A stretch of DNA of 64,000 nt from Verrucomicrobiota bacterium JB022 (GCA_030673845.1 JAUTCQ010000021.1:210647-274646); one strand, 5' to 3'; shown: positions 53,191 to 62,259, numbered from the stretch's first letter. Notes: generated by a model not told the origin, from the sequence alone. Translations and numbers: made by a program.

Positions 53191-54674
53191 ATGACGAACG
53201 CGAACCAACGGTTTTCATTTCTTACTCTCATGACTCGAAACCACACAAGCAGTGGGTGCTGGAGCTAGCACAGAAGCTGCGTCGCGAGGAAATCAATGTA
53301 ATCATTGATCAATGGGATCTCGAGCCGGGCGAAGATCTTTCGACCTTCATGAATTATTGGGTTCGCGAATCTGATCGGGTGTTGCTGATTTGTACAGAAA
53401 CTTATGTCCAAAAAGCTGACGATGGCAAGGGGGGAGCCGGCTACGAAGCGATGATTGTGACGAGCGAACTTATGGAGGACTTGGGCAGCACGAAGTTTAT
53501 CCCAGTTATTCGCCAGGCAAAAGGCAGCTTCAGAATGCCACAAAAGATGGGACTTCGATTTGCAATTAACCTGTCTGAGACTTGTGATGAAGCACAGGAA
53601 AATCTGGAGACGCTCGTTGGCAAACTCCATCAGGAGCCTCCTCCAACCAAGCCCCCACTTGGGGTCAGACAGCGCCCACAATCACATCTTACTGTTCAAG
53701 AGCTAGTCCCTGCACAAGCTGGAACCGCAGATACTCCTGAAAGCGCATTCACAAAGGGGTTGCAAACTGCGCAACAAGGGGACACTGCATCTTGGCGAAG
53801 GCTGATTTCTGGCTACAGGAGCGAGTGCAATCAAGCGTTAACCACATGGCGAGAAGTCGCACAGCAAAACCCGCCACACAATGAGAGAGATTTAATTACG
53901 TTTGCCACCAGAGGGCTGTCCTGTTATCAAAAGCTCTTTGCGGCCACACTTGGTGGGATCGACACCGACCGAGAACCTTTCTCGCGCCACAACTCACTGA
54001 TCATGGACCTCCTTAATCCACGAGGTTGGGAACATAGCGGCCTCGTGGTTCTTGTATATCTTCCTGAAACTGCAACTTGGTTATTTCAAGCTTTGGCTGG
54101 TGCCATGTTTACCCGAACCCAGAGGGCAGGACTTGCCATGGATCTAGTATCTCAAAGGGTACAAAAGAGACACACAAGCGAGACTTCTCCCCTATTTCTC
54201 CTAAATAACATCATAGGCTGGCCAAAATCTTTGGGAGAAAGCTGTAGCACAGCTTGGAAATACTTATACAATCTCCCGGATGTATTTGGATGGGTAAAGC
54301 TGGCATTTGGCGACGACGATAGCTTCAAAATTAGCATCTCCAGCCACTATCTAATGCTCTCCTGGATGGAGTTTATTGCTGCCTTAAAATCAGGTGAAAA
54401 AATTGAAGCAGCAAATGAACCACGTCATTTCTCTATTCCCCCGCAATTTGCTGCAAGCCCCGATCTGATGCGTAGCGCCACTCTGCTCCTCGAAAGTAGA
54501 AGCGACTTCCAGCAGTATGCTGAGCGCGCAGGTGTTTCACAAGAAATGCAAAAACGATATTGGGCTAATTGGATCCATCAGATAGGCAGTTGGCAATGGC
54601 GAGTGCATCATTATTACAGCGACAACAGCTCTTTACACCACCTCAAGTTCTTTACAGAAGACATTTACCGATAG
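53187..54674 (+). CDS. TIR/SEFIR-domain protein inside the hsd operon
   Basis: A 495-residue protein. The first 150 residues are a SEFIR/TIR domain: 'TVFISYSHDSKPHKQWV', 'INVIIDQWDLEPGEDLSTFM', 'SDRVLLICTETYVQKADDG' and 'KFIPVIRQAKG'. The remaining 340 residues are soluble, mostly helical and not recognised; no membrane segment is seen. Bacterial TIR proteins degrade NAD or make cyclic signals on phage sensing. Here the gene overlaps the hsdS stop by 4 bases and ends 7 bp before hsdR, so it is locked into the restriction operon. That suggests a second line of defence if restriction fails; this is inference. Confidence 0.85.
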   Translation: MNDEREPTVFISYSHDSKPHKQWVLELAQKLRREEINVIIDQWDLEPGEDLSTFMNYWVRESDRVLLICTETYVQKADDGKGGAGYEAMIVTSELMEDLGSTKFIPVIRQAKGSFRMPQKMGLRFAINLSETCDEAQENLETLVGKLHQEPPPTKPPLGVRQRPQSHLTVQELVPAQAGTADTPESAFTKGLQTAQQGDTASWRRLISGYRSECNQALTTWREVAQQNPPHNERDLITFATRGLSCYQKLFAATLGGIDTDREPFSRHNSLIMDLLNPRGWEHSGLVVLVYLPETATWLFQALAGAMFTRTQRAGLAMDLVSQRVQKRHTSETSPLFLLNNIIGWPKSLGESCSTAWKYLYNLPDVFGWVKLAFGDDDSFKISISSHYLMLSWMEFIAALKSGEKIEAANEPRHFSIPPQFAASPDLMRSATLLLESRSDFQQYAERAGVSQEMQKRYWANWIHQIGSWQWRVHHYYSDNSSLHHLKFFTEDIYR

Positions 54675-54681
54675 CAAAATT

Positions 54682-57600
54682 ATGTCCACCCCCTCTTTCC
54701 TCGAGTCTCACAGCAGCCAGATTCCCGCCGTGCAGGTGCTGCAGGCGATGGGATACAGTTACCTTTCCCCGGAAGAAGTGGCGCTGGAGCGGAGGGGTCG
54801 GCTGGGCAATGTGTTGCTCGAAGGGTTGCTGGCCAAGCAGTTGAAGCGCCTCAACCGGGTCCGCAGCAAGGGCGTAGAGCAGTATTTTACGGATGAAGCT
54901 GTTCAGGAGGCAATTCGACGTCTGGCCGAGGTGCCCTACGATGGGCTCTGCCGCACCAGTGAAAAAATTTACGACCTGCTGAACTTGGGCACGAGTGTCG
55001 ACCAAACTATTGAAGGGGTGACGAAGGGCTACACCATGCACTTCATCGACTGGGCCCACCCGCGCAACAACGTCTTTCACGTCACCACAGAATACCGGGT
55101 GGCGCGCACCGCCAGCCAGGACACCCGCCGCCCGGACATCGTCTGCTTCGTCAACGGGATTCCTTTTGTCGTGATCGAATGCAAGCGCCGGGACGAAAAG
55201 CATTCATTGGAAGCTGCCATCAAACAAAACATCCGCAACTGGCAGCCGGAGGAGATACCGCAGCTCTACACCTACGCTACCTTAGCCTTGGCGTTAAACA
55301 AAGAGGAGGGCCGCTACGGCACCACCGGCACGCCGGAAAAGTTCTGGAGCGCCTGGAAGGAACTCTACGATGTCTCAAAAGAAGTTCATGTCCTGATCAA
55401 TCAGGCACCTCGGCTGACCGAACATGAGAAGCTCTTCAGCGGTGAATTTGCCTACGCTAAGGAGTATTTCGAAAATCTGGCCAGCAACGGGGCGCGCGAA
55501 GTCACCGGCCAAGACGCCCTACTCCATTCCCTCTGCCGGCCCGAGCGCCTGCTGGACATTGCCCGAGGCTTTGTCGTCTTTGATGAAGGGGGCACGGTCA
55601 AAAAAGTGGCGCGCTACCAACAGTATTTTGCGATCAAAAAAACGCTCGAGCGCGTCAGGCAAAAAGACACGGAAGGCCGTCGCAAGGGAGGCGTAATCTG
55701 GCACACCCAGGGATCGGGCAAGTCATTGACGATGGTCATGCTCGGCAAGGCCTTGGCTCTGGACACCCAGATTCCCAGCCCGCGCATTGTATTGGTAACC
55801 GACCGAGTGGACCTCGATGAGCAGATCTTCAAGACTTTCGTGCAATGTGGCAAAGAGCCCCTGATGGCCCGCACGGGTAGCCACCTGCTGGAATTGCTGG
55901 CCAACGACGGTGTCCCCGTGGTGACTACGGTGCTCGACAAATTTCGGGCAGCTTCCAACGCCAATAACAAATTCCAGAACCCGAACCCGGATATTTTCGT
56001 GTTGGTGGATGAAAGCCATCGTTCCCAATACGGTCAGGCCAACATCCGGATGCAGAAGGCGCTGCCCAACGCATGCTTTCTGGGCTTTACCGGCACTCCA
56101 CTGATGAAGGTGGAAAAAAATACCGCCCAACGCTTCGGTGGTTTCATCGATCCGGCCTACACGATTCGGGATGCCGTCGATGATGGGGCGGTAGTTCCTC
56201 TCCTCTACGAAGGCCGTCATATCATGCAAGAGGTCAATCAGAAAGCCGTCGACCGCATGTTTGATGAGATGGCTGAAGGGCTTTCTCCCGAACAAAAGGC
56301 CGACCTCAAACGCAAATTTGCCTCCCGGAACGAACTCAACCGCCTGGAAAGCCGTCTCTACCTGATCGCTCACGATGTAGCCAAGCACTACCGGAAGACC
56401 TGGAAGGGAACCGGTTTCAAAGGGCAACTGACTGCGCCGGGGAAAAAAGAAGCGCTGATGATCAAGCGCTTCATGGACCAGTTCTGCGGCGTCACATCGG
56501 AAGTTTTGATTTCCGGCCCAGACGAGCGGGAAGGAGACGGTGAAGATCCTGCCGATGAGAATGTAATGAAGTTCTGGAAGGACCAGATGGCGAAGCACGG
56601 GAACGAGAAAGAATACAACCGTAATGTCATCAACAGCTTCAAACATGGAGACGATCCAGAAATCATCATCGTCGTGGATAAGCTCCTTACCGGTTTTGAC
56701 GCCCCCCGAAACGTAGTTCTCTACATCGCCCGGAATTTAAAGGAGCATACGCTTTTGCAAGCCATTGCCCGCGTGAATCGCCTGCATCCGGGAAAAGACT
56801 TCGGCTACATCATCGACTATTTTGGGGTAATCACGCAACTGCATGACGCGTTGGAACTCTATAGCTCCTTGGGGGAGAAATTCCACCAGCAGGATTTGGA
56901 CGGAGCCCTTCAGGATGTGCGCGATGAGCTAAAGCGCCTCCCCACCCTTCGAGATGCGCTGTGGGATCTTTTTCGGACCGTCACAAATAAGGCGGACGAT
57001 GAGGCTTACATCCAGATCCTCGAAGACGAGCTTGTCCGGGAAAAGTTTTACGTCCGGTTGTCAGAATTCTCCCGCCTCCTCAAGGCGGCACTCTCGACGC
57101 TTTACTGGCTCAGCCACGAAAACCCCGAAACAGTCGAACGCTACAAGAAAGACGCTGCATTCTTTCAGTCCCTCCGGGCCTCGGCCAAGCTGCGCTACGC
57201 AGAAGAGGTAGATTATCGGGACTATGAAAAACAAATTCAAAAAATGCTCAGCACATTTGTTCAAGCCGACGAGGTCATTCAAGTTGTCGATCCAGTGAAC
57301 ATTTTTGAGCGTAAGGCATTCCAAGCAGAGGTGGACAAAGTCCAGTCCCCCCGCGCAAAAGCCGACACCATCGCAAACAGGATTAAAAAGACAATTGCTG
57401 AGAAAATGGACGAAGATCCGTTTCTTTACAGAAAACTCTCTGCCTTACTTCAGGAAACGATAGACAAATATCGGGATGATCGTCGTTATGAAGCAGAATA
57501 TCTCTCCCGAGTTGTTGAAATCCTGGAACAAGTACGTCAAGGCCGACGAGATGATACGCCGGAAATCCTAAAAGAACGGGATTTAGCCAAGGCCGTTTAT

Positions 57601-57921
57601 GGAACTCTTCAAGATCGACTACAACCACACTTGTCAGGCTTTCGTCCAACGGCAGAAGAAGAATCGGTTTCCAACGCATCTAGCAGCGACAAAAATGGAA
57701 GCTTGATGGCGAACTTAGCCTGTGAAATTGAAGAAATTGTTCTACGTCATGCGGTAGTGCGCTGGAGGGATAACATGGATGCCCAAAATCGCATGAGAAA
57801 CGAATTGGACGACCTTCTTTTCGACATACAAAATACACAAGAAGTCCACCTCGAGGACGATGAGCTGGATGCAATTATCGATTCCATCATCCAGATTGCA
57901 CGTAGCCGTCAAGATGTCTGA
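54682..57921 (+). CDS. hsdR: Type I restriction endonuclease subunit HsdR
   Basis: A 1079-residue motor/nuclease. The N-terminal PD-(D/E)xK domain shows 'RRPDIVCFV' (Asp about 152) and 'VVIECKRRD' (Glu and Lys about 166-168). The helicase has Walker A 'HTQGSGKSLT' (about 341-350), 'LVTDRVDLDEQ', 'VDESHRSQ' (about 442, DEAD-type) and 'FTGTPLM'. Late motifs 'VDKLLTGFDAP' and 'QAIARVNRLHPGKDFG' complete it. The C-terminal 250 residues are helical and anchor the subunit to HsdM. All motifs are intact, so the enzyme should be active. Its last 8 bases overlap the start of a YgjP-type protease gene. Confidence 0.95.
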   Translation: MSTPSFLESHSSQIPAVQVLQAMGYSYLSPEEVALERRGRLGNVLLEGLLAKQLKRLNRVRSKGVEQYFTDEAVQEAIRRLAEVPYDGLCRTSEKIYDLLNLGTSVDQTIEGVTKGYTMHFIDWAHPRNNVFHVTTEYRVARTASQDTRRPDIVCFVNGIPFVVIECKRRDEKHSLEAAIKQNIRNWQPEEIPQLYTYATLALALNKEEGRYGTTGTPEKFWSAWKELYDVSKEVHVLINQAPRLTEHEKLFSGEFAYAKEYFENLASNGAREVTGQDALLHSLCRPERLLDIARGFVVFDEGGTVKKVARYQQYFAIKKTLERVRQKDTEGRRKGGVIWHTQGSGKSLTMVMLGKALALDTQIPSPRIVLVTDRVDLDEQIFKTFVQCGKEPLMARTGSHLLELLANDGVPVVTTVLDKFRAASNANNKFQNPNPDIFVLVDESHRSQYGQANIRMQKALPNACFLGFTGTPLMKVEKNTAQRFGGFIDPAYTIRDAVDDGAVVPLLYEGRHIMQEVNQKAVDRMFDEMAEGLSPEQKADLKRKFASRNELNRLESRLYLIAHDVAKHYRKTWKGTGFKGQLTAPGKKEALMIKRFMDQFCGVTSEVLISGPDEREGDGEDPADENVMKFWKDQMAKHGNEKEYNRNVINSFKHGDDPEIIIVVDKLLTGFDAPRNVVLYIARNLKEHTLLQAIARVNRLHPGKDFGYIIDYFGVITQLHDALELYSSLGEKFHQQDLDGALQDVRDELKRLPTLRDALWDLFRTVTNKADDEAYIQILEDELVREKFYVRLSEFSRLLKAALSTLYWLSHENPETVERYKKDAAFFQSLRASAKLRYAEEVDYRDYEKQIQKMLSTFVQADEVIQVVDPVNIFERKAFQAEVDKVQSPRAKADTIANRIKKTIAEKMDEDPFLYRKLSALLQETIDKYRDDRRYEAEYLSRVVEILEQVRQGRRDDTPEILKERDLAKAVYGTLQDRLQPHLSGFRPTAEEESVSNASSSDKNGSLMANLACEIEEIVLRHAVVRWRDNMDAQNRMRNELDDLLFDIQNTQEVHLEDDELDAIIDSIIQIARSRQDV

Positions 57922-58612
57922 TCCTGAAACGATCGAAACGGCTGTCGGGCTGGCACAGCTGCATCGTTCCAAACGCAAGACTTTGGCAATTAGCGTGCTG
58001 CCCAACGGGGATCTTGTACTAGTGGCCCCAGTAGATGCACAAGAAGCAGAAATACTGAAGCGAGTAGAGCATCGGCGCTCGTGGATCATTCGAAAGCGCC
58101 ACGAATTTGAAGAAATGAATCGAAACCGGGTGCCCCTGCGGTATCAAAGTGGCGCTACCCACCGATATCTTGGAAAGCAATACCGTCTCAAGGTGGACGT
58201 TGGCCCAACACCTTCGGTAAAACTTAAAGGCTCCTACTTTCATATAACCTCCAAATCCACCGAACCACAAGCGGTCGAGCGTCTACTAACTGGGTGGTAC
58301 CGGGAGAAAGCTCATTTTCACTTTGAATCTCGGATTCGTCGGTGGGATTCCTGGTGCATACACCGGCAGCTCCCTACCCCACGCCTTCAGCTCCTCGTGA
58401 TGCCAAAACGCTGGGGCAGCTCAGACCAGTCAGGACGAATTGCCTTAAACCCTGAACTAGTTAAAGCACCATCCATATGCATCGACTACGTAGTAGCGCA
58501 TGAAATCTGCCATTTGGTACATCCGGGGCATGGAAAAGCATTTTACAACCAGCTAGAACAAATGTTTCCGGCTTGGCGGGCAGTAAAGCAGCGGCTGGAG
58601 CAGACGATGTAA
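57914..58612 (+). CDS. YgjP/SprT-like metal-dependent hydrolase (DUF45)
   Basis: The start at 57914 ('MSDPETIETAVGLA') gives 232 residues; the start overlaps the hsdR stop. An M48-like zinc-hydrolase signature 'VVAHEICHLVHPGHGKAFY' has its first His near residue 196. Before it come 'RRSWIIRKRHEFEEMN' and 'GRIALNPELVKAP', as in the YgjP family (DUF45). Such genes are often the last gene of type I restriction operons, where their role is unknown; processing of HsdR or stress proteolysis are guesses. It is the second protease-like gene of this island beside the GHKL fusion protein. Confidence 0.88.
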   Translation: MSDPETIETAVGLAQLHRSKRKTLAISVLPNGDLVLVAPVDAQEAEILKRVEHRRSWIIRKRHEFEEMNRNRVPLRYQSGATHRYLGKQYRLKVDVGPTPSVKLKGSYFHITSKSTEPQAVERLLTGWYREKAHFHFESRIRRWDSWCIHRQLPTPRLQLLVMPKRWGSSDQSGRIALNPELVKAPSICIDYVVAHEICHLVHPGHGKAFYNQLEQMFPAWRAVKQRLEQTM

Positions 58613-58803
58613 ATAACCAAATTCCATCTCACCAGAGCTATTCAGCCTTAGCTACGAGATTAGCGTTCGCTAGTCGAAGCTCTACATCTAGCTGGCAAGC
58701 AGAAAAAAGTTTAATCTTTTAGGTTTTTTAAACAAAAATCTCGCAACAAAGGTTACATGTGCAGCATCCAGAGGCTAAAATAGTATGAGAATAATCTCCA
58801 AAC

Positions 58804-59049
58804 ATGCCAAATTCACTCAAAATGTTCCCTGAACCCGAGAACCGACTGGCTGACCTCGCTAAACGTTTAGTAGAGAACCTCCGCAAGCATCAAGCAGAGC
58901 TGATGCTCCAGCCAGATGACAAACTCACCGAGTTGCTAGTCGATCAAATGCTGCAGAAACTTACCCCTGCAGAAGTATACGCGACACACCAATCTATCCT
59001 CGTGGAGAGGGGGCTTTTACAGCAGCGACAGCGAATACGAAAAACGTAG
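58804..59049 (+). CDS. Small hypothetical protein
   Basis: An 81-residue protein ('MPNSLKMFPEPENRLADLAK...'), mostly helical and charged, with Leu pairs spaced for a short coiled coil. Not recognised. It lies after a 190-bp AT-rich gap behind the YgjP gene and is followed after 30 bp by a strong terminator, which supports that it is a real transcription unit. It could be an antitoxin- or regulator-like protein of the island, without evidence. Confidence 0.55.
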   Translation: MPNSLKMFPEPENRLADLAKRLVENLRKHQAELMLQPDDKLTELLVDQMLQKLTPAEVYATHQSILVERGLLQQRQRIRKT

Positions 59050-59079
59050 ATACGAAACAGTCCTTCCGTATCCAGACAA

Positions 59080-59111
59080 AGCGCCTGCAATTAGCAGGTG
59101 CTTTTTTTTTG
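59080..59111 (+). terminator. Rho-independent terminator
   Basis: 'AGCGCCTGC' (59080-59088) pairs with 'GCAGGTGCT' (59094-59102), with one G-T pair and a 5-base loop, followed by a run of nine T. A textbook terminator for the small gene at 58804. Confidence 0.9.
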
Positions 59112-59154
59112 AAAAGTGCATCCAGCGCCTTTTTCATCAGATGCAAAAATCGGA

Positions 59155-59160
59155 TATACT
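59155..59160 (+). promoter_or_regulatory. Possible -10 box of the 59167 gene
   Basis: 'TATACT' lies 6 bp before the ATG at 59167. If it is the -10 element, the transcript would start at or next to the ATG (leaderless). The -35 region is not clear. Confidence 0.35.
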
Positions 59161-59166
59161 TTATGG

Positions 59167-60228
59167 ATGAAGAAAAAAGGAAAAATAACAACTAGCCCCA
59201 ACACAAAAAAGGCAATCCTACACTTGCATCCCAACTCGGCCGTGCACGAAAAAGATCAAGCTGATTCCCGAGAGGTGCGAGAGCGCCTTTCACACCTGGA
59301 AGCCATTGATCCGAACTTCGGACAAGTCCAGTTCCCGTCCGTGCAGAATGGTTTTAGTCTCCACGCCGACACCCATCCTATGACACCAGAAGAGCACTTC
59401 ACCTTCCTCAGCAAAGAATTCTATGCTAGAGAAAAATACTACAGTGCTAGGAGAGATGACAGTAGAGGGAAGCTGAGAAAACACAAAGGTCCCATCAAAC
59501 AACTGGCGATCACTACATCCCCGGACATAGCCTTAACATGTTCTGCACTGGACAGACAGGGCATTGCATTTAAAGATCCTCTTATTGGACTAACGAAAAT
59601 CCTAATGGACAGCTTTAAAAGCCTGACGCCTTACGATTTGCTAGCGGGGCAATGCCATACAAGGGAGGGCTGCCTTCACTTTCACCTAATCTACGCTGTA
59701 GTATCTCGAGATAAGGAGCTACTTCATCCTGATAAAGGTGTAGGCCGGAAGGGCCTACGGCACGCCGGCCACGGCCTTATTGGAACTTTTCGCATGCTGG
59801 ATGCTGGGATCATTAGTGAAGAAGAAGCAAAACATGCTCGTCGATTCATGGCTGATCGATTGGCTGACGGTAGGCTTCCAGTGGACTACACCCTAGCGAT
59901 GGCTGTAGATGGCTACCTGCTAGCATCAATTTCAAACTTTAACGCACAGGACTTACATGGGTGTTTTCGGCACGAATGGATTGAGCGGAAAAAATCTGAG
60001 ATCCTCGTACGGAAGCTCTGCAAGGATCCCAAAACAGTCATTGAGCTCTATAAAGACTACAAAAAAAAGTGCTATCAAATTGATGAATACGAGGAAAAAA
60101 TCAATAAACTCGGGCAAGAAATCAAAGAACTGAAAGATCAGAATCTGATCAAGAAGCACGACTCCAGCGTTTATACTCCCAACAAGAAAGGGTATTCAAA
60201 AATGCCTCCACAGCCGCCCTCAAGGTAG
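59167..60228 (+). CDS. Unknown protein with HUH-relaxase-like signature
   Basis: The ATG at 59167 ('MKKKGKITTSPNTKKAIL') gives 353 residues; an upstream GTG at 59116 lies too close to the terminator. 'KQLAITTSPDIALT' (about 130-143) is followed by 'LLAGQCHTREGCLHFHLIYA' (about 175-195), with an H-x-H pattern on a strand as in HUH relaxases and Rep proteins. The C-terminus is a coiled coil ('EEKINKLGQEIKELKDQNL') and a Pro-rich basic tail. No full relaxase family is recognised. It could be a divergent mobilisation protein of the island ending at the tRNA fragment, or an unrelated nucleic-acid binding protein. AT-rich. Confidence 0.5.
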   Translation: MKKKGKITTSPNTKKAILHLHPNSAVHEKDQADSREVRERLSHLEAIDPNFGQVQFPSVQNGFSLHADTHPMTPEEHFTFLSKEFYAREKYYSARRDDSRGKLRKHKGPIKQLAITTSPDIALTCSALDRQGIAFKDPLIGLTKILMDSFKSLTPYDLLAGQCHTREGCLHFHLIYAVVSRDKELLHPDKGVGRKGLRHAGHGLIGTFRMLDAGIISEEEAKHARRFMADRLADGRLPVDYTLAMAVDGYLLASISNFNAQDLHGCFRHEWIERKKSEILVRKLCKDPKTVIELYKDYKKKCYQIDEYEEKINKLGQEIKELKDQNLIKKHDSSVYTPNKKGYSKMPPQPPSR

Positions 60229-60276
60229 ATGATACAGCACTCGAAGCTAAAGTTTTTTTTCGCAAAACACCCGCCC

Positions 60277-60306
60277 GCCTGCCTTCGGCCCCCATCGAAG
60301 GCAGGC
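60277..60306. terminator. Perfect hairpin downstream of the 59167 gene
   Basis: 'GCCTGCCTTCG' (60277-60287) pairs with 'CGAAGGCAGGC' (60296-60306), an 11-pair stem with an 8-base loop. No long T-run follows on plus; an A/T-run lies before it (60253-60260). Confidence 0.6.
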
Positions 60307-61066
60307 ATTGCTACTTGTTTAAATAAACTACGATCGACTAGCAATTTAGATTCCATCGAGAATATCTTTAGTGACTACTTTAAACCATCAGATAGAAATG
60401 CACTTGGATACCCGCGTCCTCAAGAAGAGGCAGCATGCATTCTTCTGAAAACACACTGACTTTAACGCTCATTAACAATTTAATTTAAACCTTAGCAACC
60501 TCATCCTACTTCACAATCCGATCATAGTTTTCCTAACTTCAAACGATCACTATTTCTACTAGACGCAAGGACGGACCCATACTTTTCAGTCAGCGTCTTA
60601 GGTTATGCTCAGTGACCGTCCACTATCATTTGGTAAGGAACAGAACTGATCGTCCGATCGAGTGCTTTTCAGAATTAGGATCAAAGAAAATTGCAAATCG
60701 AAGCAGTATCCTTCAAATTCACCTTCTTCGAGCAAAGCAAACGAGAGGGTAGCATCCAAAACCTCGCCCCATAGTTTTCTATTAATAGATTCGATAAAGT
60801 CACATCAGCCTGCGGCAGGAAAAAATCGAGCTTTTGTACTAATGGGAGTCGTAGCTCCCATTGTCAACCGAACTGACTTTATTGAAGCGAACCGATTGCC
60901 TATACAATCCCCTACGTTCACATTGTAACTTTCCGCTAAGACACATCTGAACATCCTAGAACATAGCTTAACACTGAATCTGCCGTCAGAGGAAAAACGT
61001 CCCAAATTTGTCCAAACTCCAGATCAGCCTACTGCAACCCTCTGACTATCAACACTCCGCCCTCTC
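60307..61066. other. Gene-poor AT-rich region before the tRNA fragment
   Basis: About 760 bp without a convincing gene. Short frames (60229-60459, 60662-60928, minus 60805-61005) have low-complexity sequences and no start signals. A perfect hairpin 'AATGGGAG-TCGTAG-CTCCCATT' is at 60841-60862. The region may contain the attachment arm of an integrated element or a small RNA, but nothing specific is recognised. Confidence 0.5.
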
Positions 61067-61112
61067 CCTCATAACCTGAAGGTCGTTGGTTCAAATCCAG
61101 CCCCTGCACCCA
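61067..61112 (+). tRNA. 3' fragment of an initiator tRNA (attachment-site scar)
   Basis: The sequence reads from the anticodon loop ('CTCATAA', anticodon CAT) through the 3' anticodon stem, variable loop 'AGGTC', T-arm 'GTTGG-TTCAAAT-CCAGC' and acceptor 3' strand to CCA. It matches bacterial tRNA-fMet ('CTCATAAC...GAAGGTCGTTGG'), including the A at position 72. The 5' half is absent: no 'GCAGGG' partner or D-arm precedes it. A terminator follows directly, as after a real tRNA gene. This is how the distal end of an island integrated into a tRNA 3' end looks. Confidence 0.75.
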
Positions 61113-61113
61113 T

Positions 61114-61146
61114 GAAGGCCCGTTTCCCAAAAGGAAACGGGCCTTC
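61114..61146 (+). terminator. Terminator behind the tRNA fragment
   Basis: 'GAAGGCCCGTTTCC' (61114-61127) pairs perfectly with 'GGAAACGGGCCTTC' (61133-61146), 14 base pairs with a 5-base loop, then 'TCCTTTTCTG'. It probably ended the original tRNA gene. Confidence 0.85.
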
Positions 61147-61420
61147 TCCTTTTCTGTTGGCAGCGAAGAGCTTATGTGCGATCGAGGACGCATGGATGGC
61201 CAAGAAAGGGACATATTCGGCTCCCCTCTCGCCCAAGCCGGACCACATCCAAAGAGCATCGAGAGGCACCGAAGAGCACCGAGGTACCCTCCAAAATGCC
61301 GGACAAGTTCCGGACAGACCGGGAGCGGATGCGGAGGCCATCCGAACACTCCACCCTTGCCCGCGAACAAACTGGCGGCTCAGTTACAGTCGATTAGCGT
61401 ATCCAAATTCTCGTTCTGTT
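61147..61420. other. Spacer without recognised gene
   Basis: About 270 bp after the tRNA terminator. Several overlapping frames are open but none resembles a protein family or has a plausible start. Confidence 0.4.
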
Positions 61421-61867
61421 CTACGAGAAGAGATCCGCCACATCGACGCTGGGCCAATCTTCCGAGAGGCGCAGGAGTTCTTGCACTGCGCGCTTGTCCT
61501 CTGAAATCACACGTTCGTGCTCATCCCACTGCCAGTGCGCGTGACCGGTGCTGCCAAAGGCTGCTTCAATGGCCGAGCGCATCGCGTCCACCTGCGGTTC
61601 CAGTCCAGAGTAGACGGTGGCGACACCAGAGCTCACGACCACCCGCCCTCGTGGGAAGGCACACGGGTAGTCCAGAAGCTGTCGCCCCAACTCACCCGAA
61701 GGCTTACCCAGTTCCGCGCTCCAGCCTTGAGCAAGCGCTTTGGCCATACCCGGCCAGATCATGTAGTGGCCCGTGTCTTCTTCGCCTCCGACCTCATCCT
61801 GTCGGACCGTCCAGGCGCGCCAGCCCTCAGGAGTGCGCACGAGGTACCAGGCGCCACTTGAGCTCAT
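61421..61867 (-). CDS. Hypothetical protein
   Basis: The ATG at 61867 ('MSSSGAWYLVRTPEGWRA') gives 148 residues; a GTG at 61882 is the only longer option. The sequence is protein-like, with Trp-rich beta strands at the start ('GAWYLVRTPEGWRAWTV') and a helical C-terminus ending 'SVDVADLFS'. No family recognised, no signal peptide. It lies right after the island scar and may be chromosomal. The 78-residue unknown gene at 61915-62151 lies just upstream on the same strand. Confidence 0.55.
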   Translation of the reverse strand: MSSSGAWYLVRTPEGWRAWTVRQDEVGGEEDTGHYMIWPGMAKALAQGWSAELGKPSGELGRQLLDYPCAFPRGRVVVSSGVATVYSGLEPQVDAMRSAIEAAFGSTGHAHWQWDEHERVISEDKRAVQELLRLSEDWPSVDVADLFS

Positions 61868-61914
61868 TCGGGTTGTCTTCACAGCGTGCCTATAAGAGGG
61901 AAATCACTGTAGCT

Positions 61915-62151
61915 TTATTTTCGCAGCAAACGTCGATCCTCAATGGGATCGAACCTGCATTTGCCATCCTTGGCCATTGCCCAGGGATCTGAAACCTCTT
62001 TGACCTGTTTAAGCCGCTCGCGATCCCCATCTGCCTTAAGGATCTGGCGGTTAACGCGGCGAAGCGTTCGGTTAAACGTGCGTTTATCCTCTTTCTCAGA
62101 GTCTGCAGTCGTAATGCCAGTAGAAGGTGATTTGCGCACAGAATTCGCCAT
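61915..62151 (-). CDS. Small basic hypothetical protein
   Basis: The ATG at 62151 ('MANSVRKSPSTGITT') gives 78 residues; the open frame continues upstream for 12 hydrophobic codons that are less likely. Strongly basic helix 'FNRTLRRVNRQILKADGD', no family recognised. It could be a small nucleic-acid binding protein. It is 47 bp upstream of the 148-residue unknown gene on the same strand and may be co-transcribed. Confidence 0.5.
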   Translation of the reverse strand: MANSVRKSPSTGITTADSEKEDKRTFNRTLRRVNRQILKADGDRERLKQVKEVSDPWAMAKDGKCRFDPIEDRRLLRK

Positions 62152-62259
62152 GGCTCTAAACATAACCAGAATGAAGAAGACTGTCACCCAATCCGCTCAC
62201 CTTTTTTAACCTAGGGTTTGATTATTAGCACAGCTCATTTGAATCCACCCGACGTGAGG

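Noticed and set aside
61029..61370. Minus-strand frames giving 'GLDLNQRPSGYEGEG' and 'GAGFEPTTFRL'
   Set aside because: These peptides arise from reading the antisense strand of a tRNA 3' end and are a well-known false ORF type.
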